The notes beneath the pieces were generated by a model. That model worked only from the letters and a program-made list of their open reading frames with translations, did no database searches and was not told where the DNA came from. A DNA stretch of 5,304 nt from Chloroflexota bacterium (GTDB lineage Bacteria > Chloroflexota > Anaerolineae > Anaerolineales > Anaerolineaceae), in NCBI GenBank assembly GCA_012797215.1, contig JAAZPN010000290.1, positions 1-5,304 of the forward strand, given 5' to 3'. Numbering within the stretch: the stretch's first letter is position 1; each line of letters starts with the position of its first letter. The position numbers and the translations under genes were made by a program. Shown in pieces: positions 1 through 5,013 of this stretch.

Positions 1-849
1 CACGACCGCCTGGTCCTCGACCTGGAAGTTGCCGGCATTAATACCCGCGAACGCATCACTGCTACCACCCAAAAGTGCCTGGATATCTGCAAAGCCCGCA
101 CCGGCATGTACCCGATTTGTTACTCCCGCGCGCAGTGGGTCAATACCTACCTGAAGATTGACCAACTGCCGAACCTGGACTGGTGGCTGGCAACCTACAA
201 GAAACCCTACCCGTACCCGGCATACACCCCCGAACATCCCGGCCCGCCCAATTTACCCAATGGAGCGAGTACTTACCTGATCCACCAGACCGGTGACAAA
301 AACAAGGCCATTGGTTCCGCCAGCCGTTATATGGACTTTGACCGCTGGAACGGAGGCAAAGCGGAAGTGCTGCGCTACTTCAGCAACCCTGAATATGTCA
401 ATCCGGACCCTCCGCCACCAGACCCGGGCAAGGTGCTGTTCAGGGCGCGCTGCGTCGTTTCGGCGCTGTATAAACGCGAAGGTCCTGGCACGCGTTACGG
501 CGTGATAGGCTCGCTGAACCTGGGTGAAGAAGTGGATGTCTACGAGGTCAAAGAGGATTGGTTCCGAATTGACCCGCAAGCATCCGTGTGGTGCTCCGGG
601 CATTCGCGCTACATGCGGCCGCTGGATGGCGGCCAACCCGACCCGGTGAAGCAACCTTTGTTCAAAGCCAAAGTAATTGTCACCGCGTTGTATAAACGGC
701 GTGGACCCAGCGCGAGCTATGCTATAACTGGATACTTGCGGAAGAACGAAGAAATTTCAGTTTATGAAGTCACAAATAACTGGTATCGGATAGACCCAGA
801 CAGCCAGGTATGGTGTTCTGGCGCTGCGCAGTACACCCAAAAAATCTGA
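1..849 (+). CDS. GH25-type lysozyme (muramidase) with two C-terminal SH3b domains, 5' end missing
   Basis: The reading frame is open from base 1 and ends at TGA 847-849, giving 282 visible residues; the start and the N-terminal part of the barrel lie outside the window. GH25 enzymes hydrolyse the beta-1,4 bond between N-acetylmuramic acid and N-acetylglucosamine in peptidoglycan. Seen: an LVLDLE strand at residues 4-9 carries the D-x-E pair (D7, E9) that holds the catalytic acid in GH25; a YPICYS strand and a DWWLATY strand follow, as in the family; and an MDFDRWNG segment (about 111-118) matches the late VD..xFNG motif. A Pro/Asp-rich linker (about 134-142) leads to two SH3b domains (about 146-207 and 221-282), which in this family usually bind the cell wall. 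The protein is therefore probably exported, but the signal peptide cannot be seen. It could be a housekeeping wall hydrolase or a phage-derived lysin; nothing else in the window looks phage-like. Family assignment is fairly secure, substrate is inferred. Confidence 0.85.
   Translation, partial: HDRLVLDLEVAGINTRERITATTQKCLDICKARTGMYPICYSRAQWVNTYLKIDQLPNLDWWLATYKKPYPYPAYTPEHPGPPNLPNGASTYLIHQTGDKNKAIGSASRYMDFDRWNGGKAEVLRYFSNPEYVNPDPPPPDPGKVLFRARCVVSALYKREGPGTRYGVIGSLNLGEEVDVYEVKEDWFRIDPQASVWCSGHSRYMRPLDGGQPDPVKQPLFKAKVIVTALYKRRGPSASYAITGYLRKNEEISVYEVTNNWYRIDPDSQVWCSGAAQYTQKI
436..846 (+). repeat. Tandem duplicated SH3b domain coding repeats
   Basis: Two copies of a roughly 62-codon unit lie at about 436-621 and 661-846, separated by a short Gly/Pro/Asp linker. 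By eye about half of the residues are identical. Shared signatures are ALYKR.GP early, EE..VYEV in the middle, and W.RIDP....VWCSG near the end. The copies have diverged more at the DNA level, and the second is richer in A and T. This is an intragenic domain duplication typical of bacterial SH3 wall-binding regions, not a mobile repeat. Confidence 0.8.
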
Positions 850-862
850 GAGATGCTGGAAC

Positions 863-893
863 AAAAATGGCTGCCAATTTGGCAGCCATTTTT
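863..893 (+). terminator. Strong intrinsic terminator, probably bidirectional
   Basis: A perfect 14-bp stem (863-876 with 880-893) encloses a 3-nt ATT loop. The core is ATGGCTGCCA / TGGCAGCCAT, flanked by five A on the left and five T on the right. It begins 13 bp after the stop of the GH25 gene and gives a U-tract on either strand. It therefore can end both the GH25 transcript and the convergent transcript of the small membrane protein gene whose stop lies at 910. Confidence 0.93.
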
Positions 894-909
894 GTGTCAG
901 GTTCCAGGC

Positions 910-1080
910 TTAAAGGTCTTTCAGAAGAACGGCCAGAGCCAACACAACAAAGCCAGCCAGGACAAGCCAGAAGGCATATTGCGCCAGCACGGCAACAACG
1001 CCCAATTGGGCGAGTACGCCAGCCAGAACGAGCACAAGCGCGACCAGGAAAGTGACGAATTTAGGTGCAGAAAGTTTCAT
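910..1080 (-). CDS. Small two-helix membrane protein, 56 residues, function unknown
   Basis: The frame is open further upstream to 1179, but the ATG at 1078-1080 is chosen because AAGGAG (1087-1092) sits 6 nt before it and a good promoter lies at 1124-1152, inside the longer frame. The 56-residue product starts MKLSAPK and is then almost entirely hydrophobic: helix 1 about residues 8-32, a short polar break with Q34 and Y35, and helix 2 about 36-53, ending KDL. One Lys pair near the N-terminus and K54 near the C-terminus suggest a hairpin with both ends in the cytoplasm. I recall similar tiny two-helix proteins with a YAFW..L.GF..LAL..LLK C-terminal half in Anaerolineae genomes, but cannot verify that here. 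The gene is monocistronic, convergent with the GH25 gene and divergent from the CDGSH gene. No function can be assigned. Confidence 0.8.
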   Translation of the reverse strand: MKLSAPKFVTFLVALVLVLAGVLAQLGVVAVLAQYAFWLVLAGFVVLALAVLLKDL

Positions 1081-1086
1081 GATTTT

Positions 1087-1092
1087 CTCCTT
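1087..1092 (-). promoter_or_regulatory. Shine-Dalgarno site that fixes the start of the small membrane protein
   Basis: On the minus strand the sequence reads AAGGAG, then 6 nt (AAAATC), then ATG. It supports a 56-residue product over the 89-residue frame, whose upstream ATG at 1179 would lie before the mapped promoter. Confidence 0.85.
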
Positions 1093-1123
1093 GTAAATAA
1101 ATAAGATTAATTGTAATAAAAGA

Positions 1124-1152
1124 ATGATAACTTTGTTACTCAATTTCGTCAA
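1124..1152 (-). promoter_or_regulatory. Sigma70-type promoter of the small membrane protein gene
   Basis: On the minus strand, -35 TTGACG (1147-1152) and -10 TATCAT (1124-1129) are separated by exactly 17 bp, both five of six to consensus. Predicted transcription start is near 1117, leaving a leader of roughly 37 nt that is A/T-rich and carries the AAGGAG site. This is the best two-box promoter in the window. Confidence 0.75.
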
Positions 1153-1183
1153 GTCAACGATCTGTTGGTTTGTTTCCAAAAAT

Positions 1184-1203
1184 CTTTTTCGATCATGAAA
1201 AAG
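1184..1203. repeat. Inverted repeat between two divergent promoters, possible operator
   Basis: CTTTTTC (1184-1190) and GAAAAAG (1197-1203) are perfect 7-bp inverted arms around a 6-nt GATCAT centre. It is not followed by a T-tract, so it does not read as a terminator. It lies just upstream of the -10 box at 1226-1231, reaching the -35 area, and about 32 bp upstream of the leftward -35. A dimeric regulator site is possible; a chance A/T-rich palindrome is also possible. Confidence 0.35.
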
Positions 1204-1222
1204 CCGGGAGAGCCGAAGCTGC

Positions 1223-1231
1223 TGTTATAAT
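1223..1231 (+). promoter_or_regulatory. Extended -10 promoter of the CDGSH gene
   Basis: TGTTATAAT gives a consensus TATAAT (1226-1231) preceded by the TGn extension at 1223-1225. The expected -35 position (about 1203-1208) shows no recognisable hexamer, which is usual for extended -10 promoters. Predicted start is near 1238, giving a leader of about 21 nt. Confidence 0.7.
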
Positions 1232-1245
1232 CCTGATACGACCAG

Positions 1246-1252
1246 AAAGGAG
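1246..1252 (+). promoter_or_regulatory. Shine-Dalgarno site selecting a GTG start
   Basis: AAAGGAG ends 6 nt before GTG at 1259-1261. The next in-frame Met is residue 69, inside the first CDGSH motif, so the GTG is the only sensible start. Confidence 0.85.
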
Positions 1253-1258
1253 TGGCTT

Positions 1259-1990
1259 GTGAGTGAAAAGTCAGAACGGATATTAATTCCGGGAATTTCT
1301 ATCAGCAGAAACGGTCCTTACATCGTGGAAGGGCCGGTGCCGCTGGTACGTAAGACACAAATAGTCTCCGAGTACGGCGAGCCTCTTAGTTGGCAGTTGG
1401 TCCTTAGGCACGAGATTAGCAAGGAACGTTACACGCTCTGCCGCTGTGGAAAATCCAAGCACATGCCTTTCTGCGATAAGACTCACATGCTAAAGCCTTT
1501 CGACGGCAGAGAAACTGCAGCCACAGACGGCAGCGCGGACGAATCTATGGTGCTCCCTGGCGGCAAACAGATTATCGTCCACTTATATCGTGATTTGTGC
1601 ATGAGTTCTGGCTTCTGCAACCTGCGCAATACGGGCATCGTGCGTCTGACAGCGGAATCTGAGGACACGCTTAAGCGCTCGCTGGCAATCGCCATGATCG
1701 AACGCTGCCCATCCGGCGCGCTGACTTACCAGGTCGATCCGGACGAGCCGGAAATTGAGCCGGACCTGCCGCAGGAAATTGCTGAGACTTTTGAGATTAC
1801 ATCCTACGGTCCCATCCGCGGTCCTTTATGGGTGACTGGTTACCTGCAAGTAAAACGGTCTGATGGTGTGCCATTTGTGGCGCGAAACCGGGTGACCTTG
1901 TGCTGCTGCGGCAATTCGCGCAACAAACCACTCTGTGATGGCACGCACCGCCGCGACGCGGAATGGGAAGCTGATTGGAAAAAGAAATAA
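1259..1990 (+). CDS. CDGSH / divergent 4Fe-4S / CDGSH iron-sulfur protein
   Basis: A 243-residue cytoplasmic protein with a GTG start and no signal or membrane segment. Three cluster sites are visible in order. The first CDGSH site (C-x-C-x2-S-x3-P-x-C-D-x-T-H) has ligands C61, C63, C72 and H76, expected to bind a 3-Cys/1-His [2Fe-2S] cluster. A central domain resembling the divergent mono-cluster ferredoxin family (Fer4_19, YjdI-like) has C114, C120 and C150 in a CPSGALTY context. A second full CDGSH site has C215, C217, C226 and H230. The segment before the first site (ISRNGPYIVEG.VPL) and FDGRETA after it are also typical of this architecture in bacteria. Proteins of this type are thought to transfer electrons or clusters; no partner is proved. 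The first site reads CDKTH instead of CDGTH, leaving the ligands intact. The gene has its own promoter and converges on the Mo hydroxylase, with stops 10 bp apart. Family assignment is secure, physiological role unknown. Confidence 0.9.
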   Translation: MSEKSERILIPGISISRNGPYIVEGPVPLVRKTQIVSEYGEPLSWQLVLRHEISKERYTLCRCGKSKHMPFCDKTHMLKPFDGRETAATDGSADESMVLPGGKQIIVHLYRDLCMSSGFCNLRNTGIVRLTAESEDTLKRSLAIAMIERCPSGALTYQVDPDEPEIEPDLPQEIAETFEITSYGPIRGPLWVTGYLQVKRSDGVPFVARNRVTLCCCGNSRNKPLCDGTHRRDAEWEADWKKK

Positions 1991-2000
1991 TCTGAAATTG

Positions 2001-4817
2001 CTACGTTGAAGTTTGTGAGCGCAGATGCGCCAGAACTTCTTCCGCGCGGATTGGCAGCCTAAAGACCCGCAGCCCGGTTGCGTTAAAGAGCGCGTTGGCA
2101 AGCGCTGGCGGGGTGGGGATGCTCACGATTTCCCCAACGCCTTTAGCCCCAAAAGGTCCCTCCTTGGTTGGATGTTCAACCAGGATTGAGTTCACCTGCG
2201 GGCTGTCTGGCATGCGCGGGATGGGGTAGCGCGCCATCCGGTCACTTTCTACCAAGCCCCCTTTGACACGAAATTCTTCCATCAAGGCGTGTCCCACCCC
2301 CATCACCACGCCGCCTTCCACCTGACCCTGGAAACCAAGCGGGTTGAGCACGCGGCCGGCGTCGTTGGCAGAAATGACCTGTAGTACATGAATGCCGCCA
2401 TCTTCCAGGGAGACTTCAATTTCGACTGCCTGCGCGCTGAAGGAATAGGCGAAGTGAATAGGTTCGGTTCCGCCAAGAGGGCTGGTTTCAGGAGCGTGGT
2501 ACACCCTGCGAATGGAGCGGCCGCTTGAGGTCGCGTCCATCAGCTTGGCGATCTCCTGCCAGGTCGCCTGCCGGGCGGGCTGCGCCTCTCCGCGTGGGAA
2601 TAGACCAGCTCCGGAGTAATCGAAGCGGATTTGGTCTGGCTCGACATCCCAGCGAACAGCCAGGTTGGATGTGATGTGTTGTTTTAGCTCTTTGGCGGCC
2701 AAAAGGGCGGCGTTGCCAGTGACAAAAGTCTGCCGCGAGGCTGTGGTAGGACCGCTGTCCGGGGTAAGGTCGGTATCCATGACCAAAATATCAATATCCT
2801 GCGGATCCCGGTCGAAGACTTCTGCGGTGATTAACTGCAAGGTGGTGACCAACCCTTGGCCAATTTCAGCAGCTGCGCTGCGTACTTGCATTCGTCCATT
2901 CAGGCAAAGTTCAACATCCGCCGCGCCGGCATCATCGGCGCCGCTGCCCAATCCGGTGTTCTTGTAGGCCGCCGCTACGCCCCAACAGCGCAGATACTGC
3001 TTGCCATCGCGCGAGACGCGCCTGGGCGTGAAAGGCGCTTCACCCGAGCATTTGCGCAGAGCTTGTTCCACTGCCTGCAAACAATCTGGCAGTCCAACGC
3101 TATCCTCCAGCAATTGGTTGGTATTGGTCAGGCTGCCTTCGTGCAGGGCGTTGATTTTGCGCAGTTCCAGCGGGTCCATGCCCAGCTTGTGAGCCAGGAT
3201 ATCCATCATGCTTTCCACCGCGAAGGCAGATTGCAACACGCCGAAACCGCGGAACGCGCCGGCCGGTGGGTTATTCGTATAGACAGCGTAACAATCGGAT
3301 TTTACATGCGGAATAACATAGGGACCGCTGGAGTGGGTGGTCGCGCGGGTCATCACTTTCTCCCCAAGCGAGGCATACGCGCCGGTATCCCCAAAGAGTT
3401 CTGTCTCCGCCGCAACCAGTAGTCCATTCGCGCGGGCTCCCAGTTTCACCCGGATTTGGGTGGCATGACGTTTGGGATGCACCAGCAAACTTTCCCGCCG
3501 GCTAAAGAGTAATTTGACAGGCTTACCGGTCGCGCGGGCAAGCAGTGCGGCGTGAATCTGACCGGCAATGTCCTCTTTTCCGCCGAAGCCACCGCCTGTG
3601 AGCTGCCCGCGGATGCGCACCTGGTCTTCGGGGACGCCCAAGGCGGCCGCCACCTGGCTGCGGTCGGAGTAGGGGATCTGCGAGCCGACGTAGATTTCCA
3701 TGCGGCCGTCGGGCAGGGGCACAGCGATGCTGCATTCCGGTTCCATAAACAGGTGGTCCGTGAATGGCGTAAAGAAACTGTGTTCAATGATAATTTCTGA
3801 ATCCTTGAAACCCTGTTCGGTGTCGCCTTTGCGCACCTTGATATGCTTCAGTAGATTACCGTTTTCGTGCAGTTGGGCAGCAGAAGGGGCTAGCGCTTCC
3901 TGTGGGGTGGTAAGCGCGGTTAGCGGCTCCAGGTCTACTTGAATGAGAGCCGCCGCGGCGTCCGCGTTGGCTTGCGTGTCCGCGGCAATCAATGCCAAGG
4001 CATCCCCTACGGTGCGCACGCGTTCCCCGATGCCTACCATTACAGGCCAATCAGTGGTAAATAAACCGTGCTTCCTTGCCGCGGTCAGGTCTCTCGCGCT
4101 GAGGACCGCGCGGACACCCGGCTGAGCCAGCGCGGGAGAAACATCCAAGCCACGCAGGATTGCGTGCGGAACCTGCGCGCGCAGAACACGGGCGTAAAGC
4201 ATGTCTGGAAAGGTCAAATCAGAGGTAAAGACAGCCGCGCCAGTTGCTTTGGCAAGTGCGTCGGGTCTGGGGCGCAGGGTGCCAACGGCGCGCTCATGGG
4301 CGTGGGCCAGGCTGATTTTTGGGGGTGGCAAACTGCCGCCGGAGCGCAGCATATCCGCTGCCGCCAGCACTGCCTGCAGAATGGCTTCATAAGCGCCGCA
4401 GCGGCAGAGTACATCCTTGAGCGCGGTTTTTAACCCTTCGTAATCCGGGTTGGGGTGTTTCAGCAGATAAGCGTAAGCATTCAGAATTTGGGCTGGCGTA
4501 CAAAAACCGCATTGAATCGCTCCATAGCCAATGAACGCCTCCTGCAGTGGATGCGCGCGCCCAGGCGTGGGCGAGAGCGCTCGCAAACCTTCAATGGTGA
4601 GCACAGATTTCCCATTTGCGTTCTTGGCAGGAAACAGGCAGGATTTGACCGGTTTATCATCCACCAGCACCGTGCAAATTCCACAGCGGCCTTCACCGCA
4701 GCCGATTTTTGTTCCCGTCAGGCGAAGACGCTCGCGCAAAAGTGTGGAAAGCATTTCGCCCGGGATTTCTGGAAGGGAACAGGGGGTGCCGTTTACGCGC
4801 AAATCCAAATTCGCCAT
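2001..4817 (-). CDS. Fused molybdenum hydroxylase (xanthine dehydrogenase / aldehyde oxidoreductase family), [2Fe-2S] plus Mo domains, no FAD domain
   Basis: 938 residues, ATG at 4815-4817 and TAG at 2001-2003. Layout: plant-type [2Fe-2S] domain (about 1-78; C40, C45, C48, C60); second, helical [2Fe-2S] domain (about 85-158; C103, C106, C138, C140); linker; hammerhead domain (about 180-300); two Mo-cofactor-binding domains (about 320-570 and 590-935). Active-site marks: Q380, GGGFGGKE at 408-415, E442, GAFRGFG at 520-526 with R523, EIGQG at 651-655, and GVGE ending in the base E896. Such enzymes hydroxylate purines, other N-heterocycles or aldehydes with water-derived oxygen, passing electrons from Mo-pterin to the clusters. 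Domain order, size and spacing of the cluster ligands resemble Desulfovibrio gigas aldehyde oxidoreductase (about 907 residues), also without FAD; E. coli XdhD (about 956) is a second comparable fusion. E442 and R523 align by eye with the Glu802/Arg880 pair of bovine xanthine oxidase, favouring a purine-like substrate, and the KNTGLG stretch (619-624) recalls anaerobic, sometimes selenium-dependent, XDHs. Substrate unresolved. It stands alone: no FAD-subunit or XdhC/MocA gene is visible. Confidence 0.93.
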   Translation of the reverse strand: MANLDLRVNGTPCSLPEIPGEMLSTLLRERLRLTGTKIGCGEGRCGICTVLVDDKPVKSCLFPAKNANGKSVLTIEGLRALSPTPGRAHPLQEAFIGYGAIQCGFCTPAQILNAYAYLLKHPNPDYEGLKTALKDVLCRCGAYEAILQAVLAAADMLRSGGSLPPPKISLAHAHERAVGTLRPRPDALAKATGAAVFTSDLTFPDMLYARVLRAQVPHAILRGLDVSPALAQPGVRAVLSARDLTAARKHGLFTTDWPVMVGIGERVRTVGDALALIAADTQANADAAAALIQVDLEPLTALTTPQEALAPSAAQLHENGNLLKHIKVRKGDTEQGFKDSEIIIEHSFFTPFTDHLFMEPECSIAVPLPDGRMEIYVGSQIPYSDRSQVAAALGVPEDQVRIRGQLTGGGFGGKEDIAGQIHAALLARATGKPVKLLFSRRESLLVHPKRHATQIRVKLGARANGLLVAAETELFGDTGAYASLGEKVMTRATTHSSGPYVIPHVKSDCYAVYTNNPPAGAFRGFGVLQSAFAVESMMDILAHKLGMDPLELRKINALHEGSLTNTNQLLEDSVGLPDCLQAVEQALRKCSGEAPFTPRRVSRDGKQYLRCWGVAAAYKNTGLGSGADDAGAADVELCLNGRMQVRSAAAEIGQGLVTTLQLITAEVFDRDPQDIDILVMDTDLTPDSGPTTASRQTFVTGNAALLAAKELKQHITSNLAVRWDVEPDQIRFDYSGAGLFPRGEAQPARQATWQEIAKLMDATSSGRSIRRVYHAPETSPLGGTEPIHFAYSFSAQAVEIEVSLEDGGIHVLQVISANDAGRVLNPLGFQGQVEGGVVMGVGHALMEEFRVKGGLVESDRMARYPIPRMPDSPQVNSILVEHPTKEGPFGAKGVGEIVSIPTPPALANALFNATGLRVFRLPIRAEEVLAHLRSQTST
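2008..2039 (+). terminator. Imperfect hairpin just after the CDGSH stop, weak terminator candidate
   Basis: GAAGTT (2008-2013) pairs with AACTTC (2034-2039) and an inner GCGC (2019-2022) pairs with GCGC (2027-2030) around an AGAT loop, with unpaired bases between the two stem parts. It starts 18 bp after the CDGSH stop but lies inside the last codons of the opposing Mo hydroxylase gene and is followed only by TT CCGC, not a real T-tract. It may slow or end rightward transcription; it may equally be coincidence in coding sequence. Confidence 0.22.
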
Positions 4818-4823
4818 AGCAGA

Positions 4824-4829
4824 ATTATA
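4824..4829 (-). promoter_or_regulatory. -10 box of the Mo hydroxylase gene, probably giving a leaderless mRNA
   Basis: On the minus strand a consensus TATAAT at 4829-4824 is followed by 6 nt (TCTGCT) and then the ATG, so the expected transcription start is the A of the start codon or within a base or two. No Shine-Dalgarno sequence lies before the ATG. The -35 area (about 4847-4853) is a poor match. The start itself is supported by homology: the first cluster cysteine falls at residue 40, as in D. gigas aldehyde oxidoreductase. Confidence 0.6.
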
Positions 4830-4953
4830 TTACAGTGTTCAACTCGTTATTGATTTTGAGGAGTAAACAAACCTGCGTGAAAAGCCCAAAGGGTATCTTA
4901 GGTCGCGCGAAACAACATTGCTACTATCTAAAGCGTCGTGTCGGCAATCGCGA

Positions 4954-4966
4954 TCGGACTGTCCGA
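4954..4966. promoter_or_regulatory. 13-bp palindrome in the bacterioferritin promoter, candidate operator
   Basis: TCGGAC (4954-4959) and GTCCGA (4961-4966) are perfect 6-bp arms around a single T. The site begins in the expected -35 region and fills the spacer before the -10 box at 4974-4979, where a bound repressor would block RNA polymerase. It does not look like a Fur box, which is A/T-rich. It is immediately preceded by another palindrome, ATCGCGAT (4947-4954). Regulator unknown. Confidence 0.45.
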
Positions 4967-4970
4967 GCTG

Positions 4971-4979
4971 TGCTATAAT
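4971..4979 (+). promoter_or_regulatory. Extended -10 promoter of the bacterioferritin gene
   Basis: TGCTATAAT contains a consensus TATAAT (4974-4979) with the TGn extension at 4971-4973. The -35 position (about 4951-4956, CGATCG) is not a match. Predicted start is near 4986, giving a leader of about 28 nt before the ATG. The form is the same as that of the CDGSH promoter at 1223-1231. Confidence 0.75.
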
Positions 4980-5001
4980 ATACTTATCTAAAGTCTAATA
5001 T

Positions 5002-5007
5002 AAGGAG
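5002..5007 (+). promoter_or_regulatory. Shine-Dalgarno site of the bacterioferritin gene
   Basis: AAGGAG ends 6 nt before the ATG at 5014-5016. It sets the start, which also makes the metal ligands fall at the standard bacterioferritin residue numbers. Confidence 0.9.
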
Positions 5008-5013
5008 CTGAAT

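Larger units (their letters stand above)
4925..4993. repeat. Direct repeat TATCTAAAG flanking the bacterioferritin promoter
   Basis: TATCTAAAG occurs at 4925-4933 and again at 4985-4993, exactly 60 bp apart, once upstream of the promoter and once at the predicted transcription start. The flanks are only loosely alike (CTAC and TACT before the motif). It could be a pair of regulator sites on the same helix face or chance in an A/T-rich spacer. Confidence 0.3.

Noticed and set aside
253..654. 133-residue open frame on the minus strand
   Set aside because: It lies opposite the GH25/SH3b gene and has no promoter, ribosome binding site or recognisable domain; it reads as a shadow of the real frame.
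1..849. Prophage lysis gene interpretation of the GH25 protein
   Set aside because: GH25 enzymes occur in phages, but no holin, tail or integrase gene is visible; the neighbours are ordinary metabolic genes, and the small membrane protein is on the opposite strand with its own promoter, so it is not a convincing holin partner.
810..1104. Two overlapping plus-strand frames across the terminator and the small membrane gene
   Set aside because: Both run through the strong terminator at 863-893 and oppose the well-supported gene at 910-1080; their composition is low-complexity and unlike a protein family.
1081..1179. N-terminal extension of the small membrane protein to an ATG at 1179
   Set aside because: The extended start lies upstream of the predicted transcription start near 1117 and lacks the AAGGAG site that precedes the ATG at 1080.
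2856..3422. 188-residue open frame on the plus strand
   Set aside because: It lies entirely opposite the Mo hydroxylase, whose motifs and cofactor ligands are intact in this stretch; no ribosome binding site or domain supports it.
4455..4866. Plus-strand frames of 132 and 111 residues near the start of the Mo hydroxylase
   Set aside because: They are antisense to the [2Fe-2S] domains and run across the minus-strand promoter; no start signal supports them.
4947..4966. Fur box upstream of bacterioferritin
   Set aside because: The palindromes here are GC-rich (ATCGCGAT and TCGGACTGTCCGA) and do not resemble the A/T-rich Fur consensus.
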